Notes: generated from the sequence alone by a model not told the origin. A stretch of DNA of 38,490 nt from Candidatus Altimarinota bacterium (GCA_028277205.1 JANQGT010000010.1:1-38490); one strand, 5' to 3'. Shown: positions 1 to 10,636, counted from the first letter of the stretch. Program-made: numbers and translations.

Positions 1-2
1 AC

Positions 3-467
3 TCCGGAAAGCTCCTCGTCTCGGCGATCGATCCCGAGACCGGAGAGACGACGGACAGCGACGACGATACTACTGCCAATGCGCCATCTGCGAGCACCCC
101 GGAAACGAATGCATCCGGATGAGACGGTGACGCATCCGAGAGCGACACACCCAGCACACAAACACAAGACAGCACCCGCATCGCCGAGATCCGCACCGCC
201 TACGAGGCAAATAGAATCGCCGAGGCGATCGAGCTCGCCGATGCATATCTGCGGGATTTCCCGAGTGATATCGACGTCCGAAAAATCCGCTATCGCGGGC
301 TCTATCTGCTGCAGCGCTACGACGAGGCACTCTCCGAGGTGCGTCGCGTCGAAAATCTGCAGGGACAAAATCTGGAAACAGTCGTCGCCTGTGATGGCTA
401 TGCGATCGCACGTCTCGCGGGAGATGCGGACGAGCAGTCCCGATTTCAGGGGCTCTGCGAGCGGTAG
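3..467 (+). CDS. TPR-like repeat protein, C-terminal part (5' truncated by window edge)
   Basis: Open frame 3 from the window start: SGKLLVSAIDPETGETTDSDDDTTANAPSASTPETNASG(UGA)DGDASESD...RIAEIRTAYEANRIAEAIELADAYLRDFPSDIDVRKIRYRGLYLLQRYDEALSEVRRVENLQ...LCER, then TAG. Helical, TPR-like pattern. One in-frame UGA read as Gly. Confidence 0.6.
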
Positions 468-579
468 TGGGATAGTAGCAGCATCGCATTTCTAGACTCC
501 AATGAGCTGGGGGTCTTTATGCATTGACAAGGAAAATGGGATATGATAGCCTATAAGCGTATCCCTATTTTTCTCCCCT

Positions 580-747
580 ATGCGCCACTCGCACATCCTC
601 CGCGCGCACACGCCGCGCCGCATCCCCACCCAGTTTCGTTCGCGATCTCTCGCCGAGATCGAGCTCGCCGCCCAGTGCTACGGCAGCTGAACGGAGACTC
701 GATTTGATCCCGAGACGGGAGAGTATCGGCTGTATATCGTGGGGTAA
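580..747 (+). CDS. small hypothetical protein (55 aa)
   Basis: MRHSHILRAHTPRRIPTQFRSRSLAEIELAAQCYGS(UGA)TETRFDPETGEYRLYIVG, then TAA. Open only when UGA is sense. No family recognised. Confidence 0.35.
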
Positions 748-759
748 AATTACTGGTAA

Positions 760-1230
760 TTACGCTGCTATTTCTTTCGGAGTAGCAGCGCTTTTGGTGA
801 TCAATGCATCGAGAGCGAGAAGCCGTTCTTCCTCGGGGGCAAGTACCCCTCACTCCGATTGTTTTGCCTGAATAGCGCGTACAGCACCTGAAAATCGTCA
901 AAACGCGTTCATGATCGGGAAAATGGCAGGATTTGTCGGGCTACAAAGCAATGGGAATCTATCACGTATCTGCTCGAATATCGCCCAGATCATGCCAATA
1001 GCCAGAAGGTGTTGAGTGGTAGGAACACTTCCATTGAGACGAGACAATCCATCTAACACCTCACGAAAAAGACTCGACACTGTAGAAACATCGAGATTTC
1101 AGATTTGTTCTCACACCTGCTCGCTCGCAGCAGTAACAATTGCCAAGAGAGCAGTGCCAGTATCATCAGGACGCAACGCTCTTAGATCATTCGACAATTG
1201 CTCTGCTGAAAACTCCGACACTGAAGACAT
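760..1230 (-). CDS. hypothetical protein, about 156 aa
   Basis: Continuous with UGA=Gly: MSSVSEFSAEQLSNDLRALRPDDTGTALLAIVTAASEQV(G)EQI(G)NLDVSTVSSLFREVLDGLSRLNGSVPTTQHLLAIGMIWAIFEQIRDRF...NAF(G)RFSGAVRAIQAKQSE(G)GVLAPEEERLLALDALITKSAATPKEIAA, then TAA. Confidence 0.6.
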
Positions 1231-1304
1231 AGGCGAAAAAAAGAATACACGCTCCAATATAGGAGCATGTTTCGATCTGTCAACTTTTTCTTTTCTATAA
1301 TTTT

Positions 1305-3200
1305 CTAGTGCACCGTCACGACGACGATCGGCTCCTTTCCGATGGCGGTAAAAATCGCGTCTCCGGTTTTCTTTGCGACAAACTTTTTAAACTGCTCGAC
1401 ATCCGCGAATTTCTCGGAGTCTTTTTGCAGCGCGTTTCGGATCATCTCTTCGATCTTTGACAGGAGCTTTGGAAACTGCTCCAGCGCCACCATCCCGCGA
1501 CACTCCGTACGGATGAGGTAGTCGCCTTTTCGCTTTCCGATGCTCACGACTACGACCCCATTTAGCTGGAGCTGGTACCGATCGTGCATGTGATTTTCGC
1601 GTGTCATCCCTACCAGGCTGCCGTCGATGGTCATGGCGCGATGCGGCGCGTACTGATCCATGAGCTCGAATCCCTCGGCACTAAATTCCAGAATACGACC
1701 ATTTCGCAGGATGGGCACGCGATCCTCGGAGTATCAGAGCTCATAGGCGTTGCGCGCATTTCCATAGAGCATGTGCGGATATCCGTAGATGGGCACGTAG
1801 ACCTCGGGGCGGATGAGCGAGATCATTTTCAGTGTGTCATCGCGGCGAGCGTGTCCTCCGGCGTGGATTTCCGATTCTTTGTACTGGAAAATACGCGGAC
1901 CCTGCGCCGAGATGATATCGAAGAGATTTTGGACCGAGCGCTCGTTTCCGGGAATGACCGACGAGGAAAAGACGACCGTATCATCCGGCAGCAGCGCAGT
2001 GTCCTGCGACTCTCCCGTCGCGATCCGGGTCAGCGCCGCAAATCGCTCGCCCTGCGCACCGGTACAGCAGATGACGACCTTTTCTTTCGGGAGTTTGTCC
2101 GCCTCCTGCATCGTGATGATCGTCCCCTCTTTCGGGCGGGCGTAGCCGAGTTTGATCGCGATGTCCATATAGTTGTTCATACCGCGACCGAGCAGGACGA
2201 CCTTACGTCCGAGCTTTTCGGCGGCGGCGATGATGATCATCACCCGATCGATGATAGAGGAAAATGTCGCCGTGATGATGCGCCCCTGCGCAGCCCGCAT
2301 GATCTCCTCGATAGAGTTGATGACTTCGGACTCAGAGATGGACGAGCCGATGAGGTGCGCATTTGTCGAGTCGGAAAACAGCGCCCGCACTCCCCGATCG
2401 CCGTACGTTTTCAAAAGATCATAATCCGTAGACGGACGATACGGGAGCGGTTTTTTATCAAATTTCCAGTCTCCGGTATGGATAAATCGTCCGATCGGCG
2501 TCTCGATGGAGAGACCCACCGAGTCCGGAATGGAGTGATCCACCACGAACGGCGTGACGATAAAGTGTTTGCCGATCTGTACCGGTTTTCCGCGCTCGTA
2601 CTGGGTCAGTCGGGATAGCGGCGCATTCAGATCCGCCTGTCGCATTTTTATGAGCTCGTACGCCATGGGTGTCGCATACATGAGAGTATCGCGCCCGAGC
2701 TGCGGCATGATATAGGGGATCGCTCCGATATGGTCGATATGTCCGTGCGTGATGGCGATACCCGCGATCTTTTTATGACGCAGATAGGAGAGATCGGGGA
2801 TGCTCCCGTGGATACCGTGCTGATCCTGATCGGCAAACTGGATCCCCATGTCGATGATGAGCACCTCTCCCTCGTACTCGAGTCCCATGCAGTTGAGTCC
2901 CACCTGCTCCACCCCTCCGAATGGAATCACGCGAAGCGTGCCTTTTTTGAGTGCTCCGGCACGATACTCTGTCACTCCGAGCTTGCGGCGCAGTGCCTGG
3001 CGGGGAGTGAGATAGGGAAACATTTTTTTGTTTCGCTTATCCGTAAATGGAAAGACATAGCTCTCGCCGGGATTCGGACGCACGTCTTTCGCGGATCGTC
3101 CGCCTCCACGATGAGAGGATGCGGACGGAGCATTCGAGCGGTGCGAATTGCCGGAGCGTCCGCTTGTTTGTCTGGGAGATTGTTTTGATTCGTGGTACAT
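1305..3200 (-). CDS. rnj: Ribonuclease J (metallo-beta-lactamase/beta-CASP)
   Basis: ORFs 1734..3200 and 1305..1718 are in frame across a UGA (NAYEL-G-YSED). Metal motif ITHGHIDHIGAIPY, HTGDWKFD, and GGHARRDD C-terminal motif. Basic N-terminal extension. Ends in TAG. Confidence 0.93.
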
Positions 3201-3208
3201 ACGGGAGA

Positions 3209-4681
3209 CTATATACGTGATGAGGAGTCGAAAATGACGGGGATGATGACCGGAGCGCGTTGAAATTTCGCCGAGATTGCTTTTTCCAGTTCGCGCTTGA
3301 TGATTTTTTCATGCGCATATATCGGCAGATCCGCGTTTGTCTGCAGTGCTTTTTGGAAAATATCGGGTACCGCACGCATGACGAGGCGACGCAGCTCATG
3401 CACATCATGGACAAACGCAAGCCCCCGCGTCTCGATCCGGATACTCGTTATTTCTCGCTTTGGCATATCGGCGACGACGGCGACGGTCATGGCTCACGCT
3501 GTCTGCATCTGTGTGCGCGCCTGCATGGTGTGATGCGCAGAGGTATTTATGCCGGTGACGTCCGCCACCAGTGTATCAAAATACAGGCGCACCGCATGCA
3601 CGTCGATGCGTCGATGCTCGGTGATATCGACGATATTGCCATGCTGCAGCGGCGTAAACTGCTCCTGCGCACGAACGCCGTAGGCGGGATTTTTCTCAAA
3701 GGTTTCATGAGGGTTGACCGTGATGCATTTTTGCACCCGCAGGAGTTTTATCCGCTCCTGCGTCGTATCCGAGAGACTGTGCGCCGGTCAGCAAAATACG
3801 AGATCGCAGGGTCCGAGCGCCTCCATCATCTGCGACGCCTCGGCATCGGGATCGAGAAAGAGGATGCGTCCGTTTGGAGTGTCGATAGTCGCGCTATTGT
3901 GCGAATGATGCGATCGTCCCGACAGCGAAAAACTGCGAAATGTGATCGCATCCACCGTCGTCTCGTGCTCGTATCCGGATTTGACGACAGCGTATTTCAG
4001 GCGATCGGAAAGACCGAGTTTTTCGAGGCGAGTACGAATGGCGTCGATGATATTTTGATAGGCGTACACCATCGGAAAATCGAGATGCACGAGCATGGGG
4101 ACGATCCCATCCAGTGTCTCGGGACCGCAGTCCGTCAGAAACCACGCACGAATATGCTCTCGCATCGGGATCAGGATACGGATATCGGGCATGATGATCT
4201 GCGCCCCCGGAAACTCCGGAGAGCTTGATTCGAGTCCGCTTCAGACGAGGTAGCTCTTTTCATCGTGCCGCACGAGGTACATGGGCATGCGGACGTATTC
4301 GGTGTCCGAGAGCGTGATCGTCCGAGTCGTATCGGGACGCTGCGGCGGGATAAACACGCCTTTATTTTGCGGGAGATCCGGGACGAGTCGGGGTGCTTTC
4401 GGGGTTTTTCGTTCGGTGTGTTTTTCCGCCTGCGATCAGGCAGGACGAGCGGATCTGTGCATGGGAGGACGCTCGGACGAGACCGGGGACGGTCGTGTAG
4501 ATACGGATGAATTTGAGCGGCGCGAATGGGAAACAGCGCGAGAAACCCGCGAAGCATGCGCGTTTTCCCGGACATTTTCGGGGGTATGATTTTTGCGCGT
4601 GGAAATATCAGGAGTCGTACGAGGTCGCGATTCACCAAACGCGATCTCCTCCTCGAGCTCCTGAAAGAAGCTATCAGACAT
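3209..4681 (-). CDS. degenerate RNase J paralog: MBL-like core without metal ligands or beta-CASP domain, plus RNase J-like C-terminal domain
   Basis: ORFs 4436..4681, 3788..4192, 3494..3736 and 3209..3490 fuse in frame through UGA codons (MSDSFFQELEEEIAF...SSRI, then TAG). Co-linear with the neighbouring RNase J: FLTDCGPETLDGIVPML vs AITHGHIDHIGAIPYI; CDLVFCGPAHSLSDTTQERIKLLRVQKCITV vs ESEIHAGGHARRDDTLKMISLIRPEVYVPI; SIRIETRGLAFVHDVHELRRLV vs LIRTECRGMVALEQFPKLL. Confidence 0.8.
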
Positions 4682-4907
4682 AAAAATCTCTCAAAAAAAT
4701 ATAAAGAAGAACTCTAGACCCGGTAAACCCTCCACGACCCGGAAATCTCAACAATATCAGCATGGAAAGGGATTTACTCGTACGAGAGAAAAAACACCTG
4801 CTGCTTTTCGCACTCGGACCAACAAACCGCTACCATATCCAAACATACCGCTCCTCTTCGTCGCGATGACACTCTGCGACTCCCCTATTCAAAAAGAAGA
4901 AATCCCA

Positions 4908-5885
4908 TTATATCGGATCTCGAATATAAAACAAATATTTTTTCGAGTCGATGGGCAGTTTCGTCGTATCCCAAAAGTATCCCGAGGCATCCTCGACACC
5001 GAAACTCGTAAACTGAAACGACGCATCCGAAAATACGTATTTTGACAAAAACTCGTATTTGCGGCGCATCGCTGGATTGTCCCGGGTACGAGCGCGAAAT
5101 TCGTCATTATGAAACACATAGTACGCAAACGACTCGGCGAAATCCTCATACTGATTTGACAGCGCGTATCCCGAGGGAAAGTCCGAGAGCTCCGCCTCCG
5201 AGCGCTTTACCATGGCGTCGGTCCACGATATCGCATAAAAATCGCGGGATCGATCAAATCCGAATACGTTTTTCGTAAAATACCTGATGTCGACCACATG
5301 TCCGATCTCATGCACCAGCACCTTTGAAAATTCGTCGATATCGTCCATCGAGAGTGCGAGCGTGACAGTCCGTCCCGTCGCCTGTCCTCGCGGCTCGTCG
5401 CGATCCGCATCCAGGATGATCATGACATCCTTCGCGCGCTCGGAAAATCGCCTGGAGGAGAGTGTCGTCTCGATCGCTTCTTGAAAGCTTCGAGCGACAC
5501 GGGCATCCGTCGGACGCAGCGTGATAGTAAAATTTTTTCTCGCAAACGCCCCGGACGACGCATCAGTCTCATCACTGGGCATCGTATCGCGTGCAGCAGA
5601 AGAGAGGATCTCCGGGAGCTCGGATGTCTCATCGTCTTCGTGAGAGTGGATTTCGACAGACGATTTCGGTGTATCATCTTTCGTCATTTCTTGGTCTTTT
5701 ACCGTAGTGCGGTCTTTTCACTCTCTCGGCTCAGCAGTCTCGAAAGCGATCGACTCGCGATGATAGACGGATGACGAGTCGTAGCCAGTCTCGGTCTCCG
5801 GAGTCAGCACGACCCGGGCGCCGAGAAAAACCGCCGAGAAAAAAAGCGTATAGACTCCAAATTTTATCGTATCGGAAATCGCCAT
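4908..5885 (-). CDS. membrane-anchored zinc metallopeptidase-like protein (HExxH)
   Basis: MAISDTIKFGVYTLFFSAVFLGARVV...EPRE(UGA)KDRTTVKDQEMTKDDTPK...FSKVLVHEIGHVVDIRYF...NQYEDFAESFAYYVFHNDEFR...RDPI, then TAA. N-terminal hydrophobic segment. Confidence 0.75.
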
Positions 5886-5915
5886 ACTTATACTTTTATT
5901 TTTGAAGTGATGGGA

Positions 5916-6314
5916 CTACAGATCAAATACGAAATTGATAAGCGCATTGACGAGAGGAAACGCGATGAGCGTCAGTCCAAAGCCGAGAAGCGAGTAGAGA
6001 ATTCCCTTCTTTGCGGTGCCCGCCTGAGAGTCATCGCCATTTGACACGATGAAGAGAATGGAGGAGTAGATGATCATCGCGATCGCAAGAAGCGATCCGG
6101 CAATGATGATATTGTTTGCGATCTGGATCACGCGTGCCTTTACATCGCTCGCCGAGTAGTCGCCTCCTACCTCCAGCGATCCCTCCGGCTCGCATCACTC
6201 CAGACTCCCGAGGACACTGCTTTCGTCGTAGCTGCAGCTCGCGACGGCGATCCCCGAGGCGACCATCGAACACGCGAGCGCAAATCCGAGCAGCACTATC
6301 GATGTGAGTCGCAT
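5916..6314 (-). CDS. T4SS-pilin-like (TrbC/VirB2-type) small membrane protein 4
   Basis: MRLTSIVLLGFALACSMVASGIAVASCSYDESSVLGSLE(UGA)CEPEGSLEVGGDYSASDVKARVIQIANNIIIAGSLLAIAMIIYSSILFIVSNGDDSQAGTAKKGILYSLLGFGLTLIAFPLVNALINFVFDL, then TAG. Signal peptide plus two TM segments with a GDDSQAGTAKK-type connector. Confidence 0.75.
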
Positions 6315-6325
6315 GGTGAGTATTT

Positions 6326-6691
6326 TTATGAAAAATTGAATCCGAGGACGATACGTACTGCCACATATGCGAGCGGGACGATAGCGAGTCCGACGCCGAC
6401 ATAGATGAGCGACAGCCACGCTTTTTTATGTTCCTCCTCTTTTCCGTCCGCCATCAGGAGACGAAATCCCGTATACAAAAACACTCCGACCGCGATGAGC
6501 GCGAGCAGTCCGATGATATAGTTTTGTGCGACGGCGAAAAAATTGTCCCGGAAATTCACGCTCGTCTCGTCTATTCACGATATCGCTGCCGACGTACCTC
6601 CCTCGATGAGCAAATCCGAACGCAGATCAGCATACACCTGCGCAGAAAACAGCAATCCAAAGCCAAGAATGAGGACAATAAGAAAACGCAT
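6326..6691 (-). CDS. T4SS-pilin-like small membrane protein 3
   Basis: MRFLIVLILGFGLLFSAQVYADLRSDLLIEGGTSAAIS(UGA)IDETSVNFRDNFFAVAQNYIIGLLALIAVGVFLYTGFRLLMADGKEEEHKKAWLSLIYVGVGLAIVPLAYVAVRIVLGFNFS, then TAA. Same two-TM architecture. Confidence 0.72.
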
Positions 6692-7062
6692 TAGAGTCGG
6701 ATGTTATTGACGAGATTCACGAGAAAATACGCCGAAGCGGACGAGAGCACTCCGATGAGCGCATACGCGATGACCATGCGTGCATTCTTGAGTTTTGACT
6801 CATCTCCGTAGGACAGGATCATGAGGACACCTCCGTAGCTCACCGCCAGGATCGCGAGGATTCCCACGTATTTCAGGATTTCGGCGAGGATGTCGCTTGC
6901 GGCGTCGAGCGTGTCCTCCGGTGTCTCTTCCAGCGGCAGTCAAAATTTTTCCGGCTCCGGCAGTCCATCCGCGGCATATACACTCTCGCCGATGCTCGTG
7001 GCAAAAGCACAAAAAAGCACTGCGAATAGGAGAAATGAGAAGAGTCTTATGAAAGCACCCAT
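6691..7062 (-). CDS. T4SS-pilin-like small membrane protein 2
   Basis: MGAFIRLFSFLLFAVLFCAFATSIGESVYAADGLPEPEKF(UGA)LPLEETPEDTLDAASDILAEILKYVGILAILAVSYGGVLMILSYGDESKLKNARMVIAYALIGVLSSASAYFLVNLVNNIRL, then TAA. The stop overlaps the next start (TAATG). Confidence 0.72.
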
Positions 7063-7643
7063 GAGACAAACTGGATGATGGAGTACGAGAGCAGCGCCAT
7101 GATAATCGCAAGCAAATTGTACGTGATGATGGATTTTGCCATACCGGCACGACTGGAGTCCCCGGCGCTCGCCATGAGGATGATGCCTCCTATCACGATG
7201 AAAAGTCCCGCCATCGTGGCAATCGCGACAAGGAGGATATTGACGATATTGGCGATGAGTGCTGTGATATTATCAGCGCCCTCATCATACGGATCCCCCG
7301 ATGAGAGCCGGAAATATCCGGTGTCGATCATAAAGCCCGGACTCGTGATATCTGTGCCTCATACTCCTGCACCTCCGCTCCCTCATCATCCCGTCGTCGG
7401 GTCGGCACCCCCGGGAATATCGCCTATGCCTCCCGTCGTATTGCGATCGCTCGCACCATTCACAGAGTCGGCACTCCCCGGAATAGCATCCGCATCTCCT
7501 ATCGTATCGCGAGACACCTCTCAGGTAGCAGCAAGTGTGTCGGAAACAACTATCGAGCGCGAAAAGTCATCCGAGACCAGTAGCAAGCACCCGAAAACAA
7601 AAACAATGCAAGCAAGAATGAAAGCGCGAAATACCGACTGCAT
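7047..7643 (-). CDS. T4SS-pilin-like small membrane protein 1, with a long Gly-rich linker
   Basis: MQSVFRAFILACIVFVFGCLLLVSDDFSRSIVVSDTLAAT(G)EVSRDTIGDADAIPGSADSVNGASDRNTTGGIGDIPGGADPTTG(GG)GSGGAGV(G)GTDITSPGFMIDTGYF...GDSSRAGMAKSIITYNLLAIIMALLSYSIIQFVSWVLS. Four Gly residues are encoded by UGA. Confidence 0.72.
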
Positions 7644-7709
7644 ATACTGATACAAGGCTATAAGTCCCAATGGCAAGCATATCATATTTTCGCTTGGATC
7701 GCAAAAAAA

Positions 7710-7737
7710 TTGCGAATAGTCCCGCCGCTACTATAAT
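7710..7737 (+). promoter_or_regulatory. putative sigma70-type promoter (TTGCGA-N16-TATAAT)
   Basis: -35 TTGCGA at 7710-7715 and -10 TATAAT at 7732-7737, upstream of the start at 7769. Confidence 0.5.
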
Positions 7738-7768
7738 GCATGCATTTGTTTATAATTTTCAAAGGCGT

Positions 7769-8149
7769 ATGCGCGTCGTCCTCAGCGTCCTCGCAAACTG
7801 ACTGCTTCTCTTTGCGCTCGCCTATTTTTTGCCGTATGATGCGGACGCCGGTGCAGGCATCATCTCCAGCGGGACATCCCAGCTGTATCTGGTAGGCGGG
7901 ACGATCCTCGGCGTGCTGAATGCCGTAGTCAGACCTATCCTGAAGATCATATGATTTCCATTTATCATTCTCTCGTTCGGACTGTTTATCCTCGTGATCA
8001 ATGCTATCATTCTCCGCTTGCTTGAGATTATTTTAAAAATTCTTGATATTTCCTGAGTACGATTTGAAATCGAGGGACTCGCACACTATGCGATGGCGGT
8101 TGCAATCTTTACAGTCTTTAATATACTCTACAATCTCCTCTTTCGATAG
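7769..8149 (+). CDS. phage holin family 4-like membrane protein
   Basis: MRVVLSVLAN(G)LLLFALAYFLPYDADAGAGIISSGTSQLYLVGGTILGVLNAVVRPILKII(G)FPFIILSFGLFILVINAIILRLLEIILKILDIS(G)VRFEIEGLAHYAMAVAIFTVFNILYNLLFR, then TAG. The LNAVVRPILK...P..I.T.GLF.LVINA pattern resembles the Phage_holin_4 family. Confidence 0.75.
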
Positions 8150-8218
8150 ACAGAGGATCCTGGGAAAGTTTTCAAAAATCTTTTGTACATTTTATCGGCT
8201 TTTCACACTCTCACGATC

Positions 8219-8440
8219 ATGACAGATATCCTGACCGTATCGCTTCTCATCACGAGTGCTCTGCTCGTCATCATCATCATCCTGCAGCCAAAAGGAGAAT
8301 GACTCTCTCTGACGGGGACGAGCGTAGGCAGCTCCGCCCGCTTTGAAAAGCGGGGCGCCGAGCTCATGCTGCATCGCATCACTATCGCACTTTCCGTCGT
8401 CTATGTCGCGCTCGCGCTCGCACTGTATTTGCTTGGATAG
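8219..8440 (+). CDS. secG: preprotein translocase subunit SecG
   Basis: MTDILTVSLLITSALLVIIIILQPKGE(UGA)LSLTGTSVGSSARFEKRGAELMLHRITIALSVVYVALALALYLLG, then TAG. The SecG LQPKGEGLS signature has its Gly encoded by UGA. Confidence 0.88.
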
Positions 8441-8461
8441 CGCGCTTTATCGAATTCGCTC

Positions 8462-10636
8462 ATGTCGGTCCTCGCAAAAATTTCGAAGTATCTGCTCTTT
8501 CTCGCGGTATTTTTTACGTTTCTCGTTTCCGCGCATCTGGTCGTAGCATACCTCTACCATGACAGTACGATACTGCCGGAGGAGGGCGGCACCATCAGCA
8601 TCGGGCTCGTCGGAGACGTCCCGTCACTCAATCCGCTGGAGTACGGAATGCATCCGAAAAATGACATCGTACTGCGATATCTGTATCGCTCCATGCTGCG
8701 CTATGATCCGCTGCGGCGCGAGGTGGTGGGCGACATCGGAAACTGCGATTTGGGGCAAAATTTCAGTATCGTGCAGTGCTATCCAAATCAGGGGCTCTGG
8801 AGCGACGGTACGCCCATCACGACGGAGGATATCCTGCAGACCTATCGCACCCTCAGCGAAAGCGATATCAATCCTGCGCTCAAAGCCATCCTCTCGGAAA
8901 TCACCATCGAAGACACCGGCGAGTACATCGCGTTTCGCACAGATAATCCCGACGTCGAGATCATCACGCTCTTTCTGGCGCCCATCGTATCGGCAGAGGA
9001 GGCTCGGCAGATCCGGCGCGGCATCCTGGATCTGGAGGCGATACCGGCATCCTGACCGTATACGTATGCATGACGCGAGGGAGTAGACAGCTATAATTCT
9101 GAGAAAATCACCCTCGTCAAAAATCCAAACTTTTGAGGCGACGAGCGGATATATATCGGTCGGACGGTGTTTCGGTTTTTTCCGGACGAGCAGACGCTTT
9201 TGAAAAATGAGAGCATCCTCAATGTCATCCCAGCGACCGAGACCACACCGCCTCCGGAGTCCCCGAGATTCGAGCCGGTAAAAACACTCTTGCCGCAGTA
9301 TATTTCCCTGTTTCTCAATAGCGAAGAAGTCCCCGCAGACATCAGAAATATCGTACTGTTTCACCTCGAAAATACTCAGTACGCGTCACTCTCGAGCGAT
9401 CGCTGAAAAGTCATGCCGGACATTTTCTTTGGAAATCCCGAGCCGCACGAGCTTCTTTCAAAGAATATCGCAGAACCGTTCAATATCCTCGGATTTTACA
9501 AACGCGATACTTTGATACATCTTTACAGCGAAGAGATCGAAGCGCTGGAGCAATGAGAGCTCCCCGACAGCAGTACTCCTGCAGAGCCCGCACCCGCGAT
9601 ACCCGCAAACACGCACTTTTCAGCGCCGACCTCCGAGAGCATCTATTTCTTTTCCGGAAACAGCGAGGGCGAGCTCATCCTCTCGTGATCCGTCCCCGCC
9701 GACACGACCGCCGTCCTCATCAATGGCTATCGCCTCTCCCGCTATGTCCCCGGAAGCGGAACATTTCTCTATAGATCACGCCTCGATCTCGGCAATCTGC
9801 GCGAGGGAGAAAATATCTATAGACTCACGCTCGAGCGTGCTGGACAGCGCGAAGAGGTGGAGACACTGACGGTCTACTACTCTCCCGATGCGGCACGCCT
9901 CGCCGAGATACGAGGCAATGTCATGTCCGAATACACGACCCCAGAGCCGGAAACACCCGATCCGGACACCGTCGAAAAAGCCCGTACAGGTCTGGAAAAA
10001 TCTCTCGCGCAAGTCGAAAAGCTCGACAACACCTACTACTACAATCGCGACTTTGTGCGCTATACGCTCGATATGCTGTATACCAATCAATCGCATGTCG
10101 TCCCCGAGCTCGTATGAGAAATCTCCGAGGCGCTAAAGCTCATCGGCATACACGTCAATCATCGGGAGATCAGTCTGGAGGAAATGCGAACCATCATCGA
10201 CTCTGACCAAAAAACATACGATATGCTCCTGACGGGCGTGCACCTCGGGACGCTCGGGTACAATATATTTCCATTTTTTCACTCGGGACAGGCGGAGTCC
10301 GGATTCAATTTTTCAAAGATCAAAAGCATCCCCCTGGACGTCGAGCTCGAGACGCTGAAATCCCGATTTCAAAAAGGCGAAGACCTCGCATCAGTACAGG
10401 AGACGATCCGTACACTCGTGCATAAAGAACACGCCGTCCTCCCCTACTATGCGTCGTATCGTACCTGGTACGTCGATCGAAATCTGGAAAACATCCCCAG
10501 TCCCGAGCTCCTCCCCTCGAGTGCGCACCTCGTAGAGCTGACGCGCGACTCCTCGATCATCCGTCGATACGGGATCGAGTGGGACATGAAAACGGGTACG
10601 GATTTTTTCTCCTGGATATCTGAGTCCATACGATAA
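8462..10636 (+). CDS. peptide/oligopeptide ABC-type solute-binding protein (SBP_bac_5-like) with inserted Ig-like domain
   Basis: ORFs 8462..9055, 9167..9406, 9857..10117 and 10184..10636 are in the same frame across seven UGAs. SBP motifs: LVGDVPSLNPLEYG, LWSDGTPITTEDILQTYRTL, SGPYTYAGREGVDSYNSEKITLVKNPNFGGDERIY. Ends in TAA. Confidence 0.82.

Noticed and set aside
524-560. TTGACA near 524-529 as a promoter, and the AGACTCC...GGGGTCT hairpin at 494-516 as a terminator
   Set aside because: TTGACA is perfect, but the best -10 at correct spacing (TAGCCT) is weak. The hairpin is short with a poor T-tract. Not enough to call.
1584-2618. Long antisense ORFs such as 1584..2618 (+), 16914..18425 (+), 22135..23340 (+), 15459..16493 (-)
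   Set aside because: They lie antisense to strongly supported RNase J, RecJ, GlmS and M23 genes. Compositions are Arg/Asp/Ile-rich, typical of shadow frames, with no recognisable motifs.
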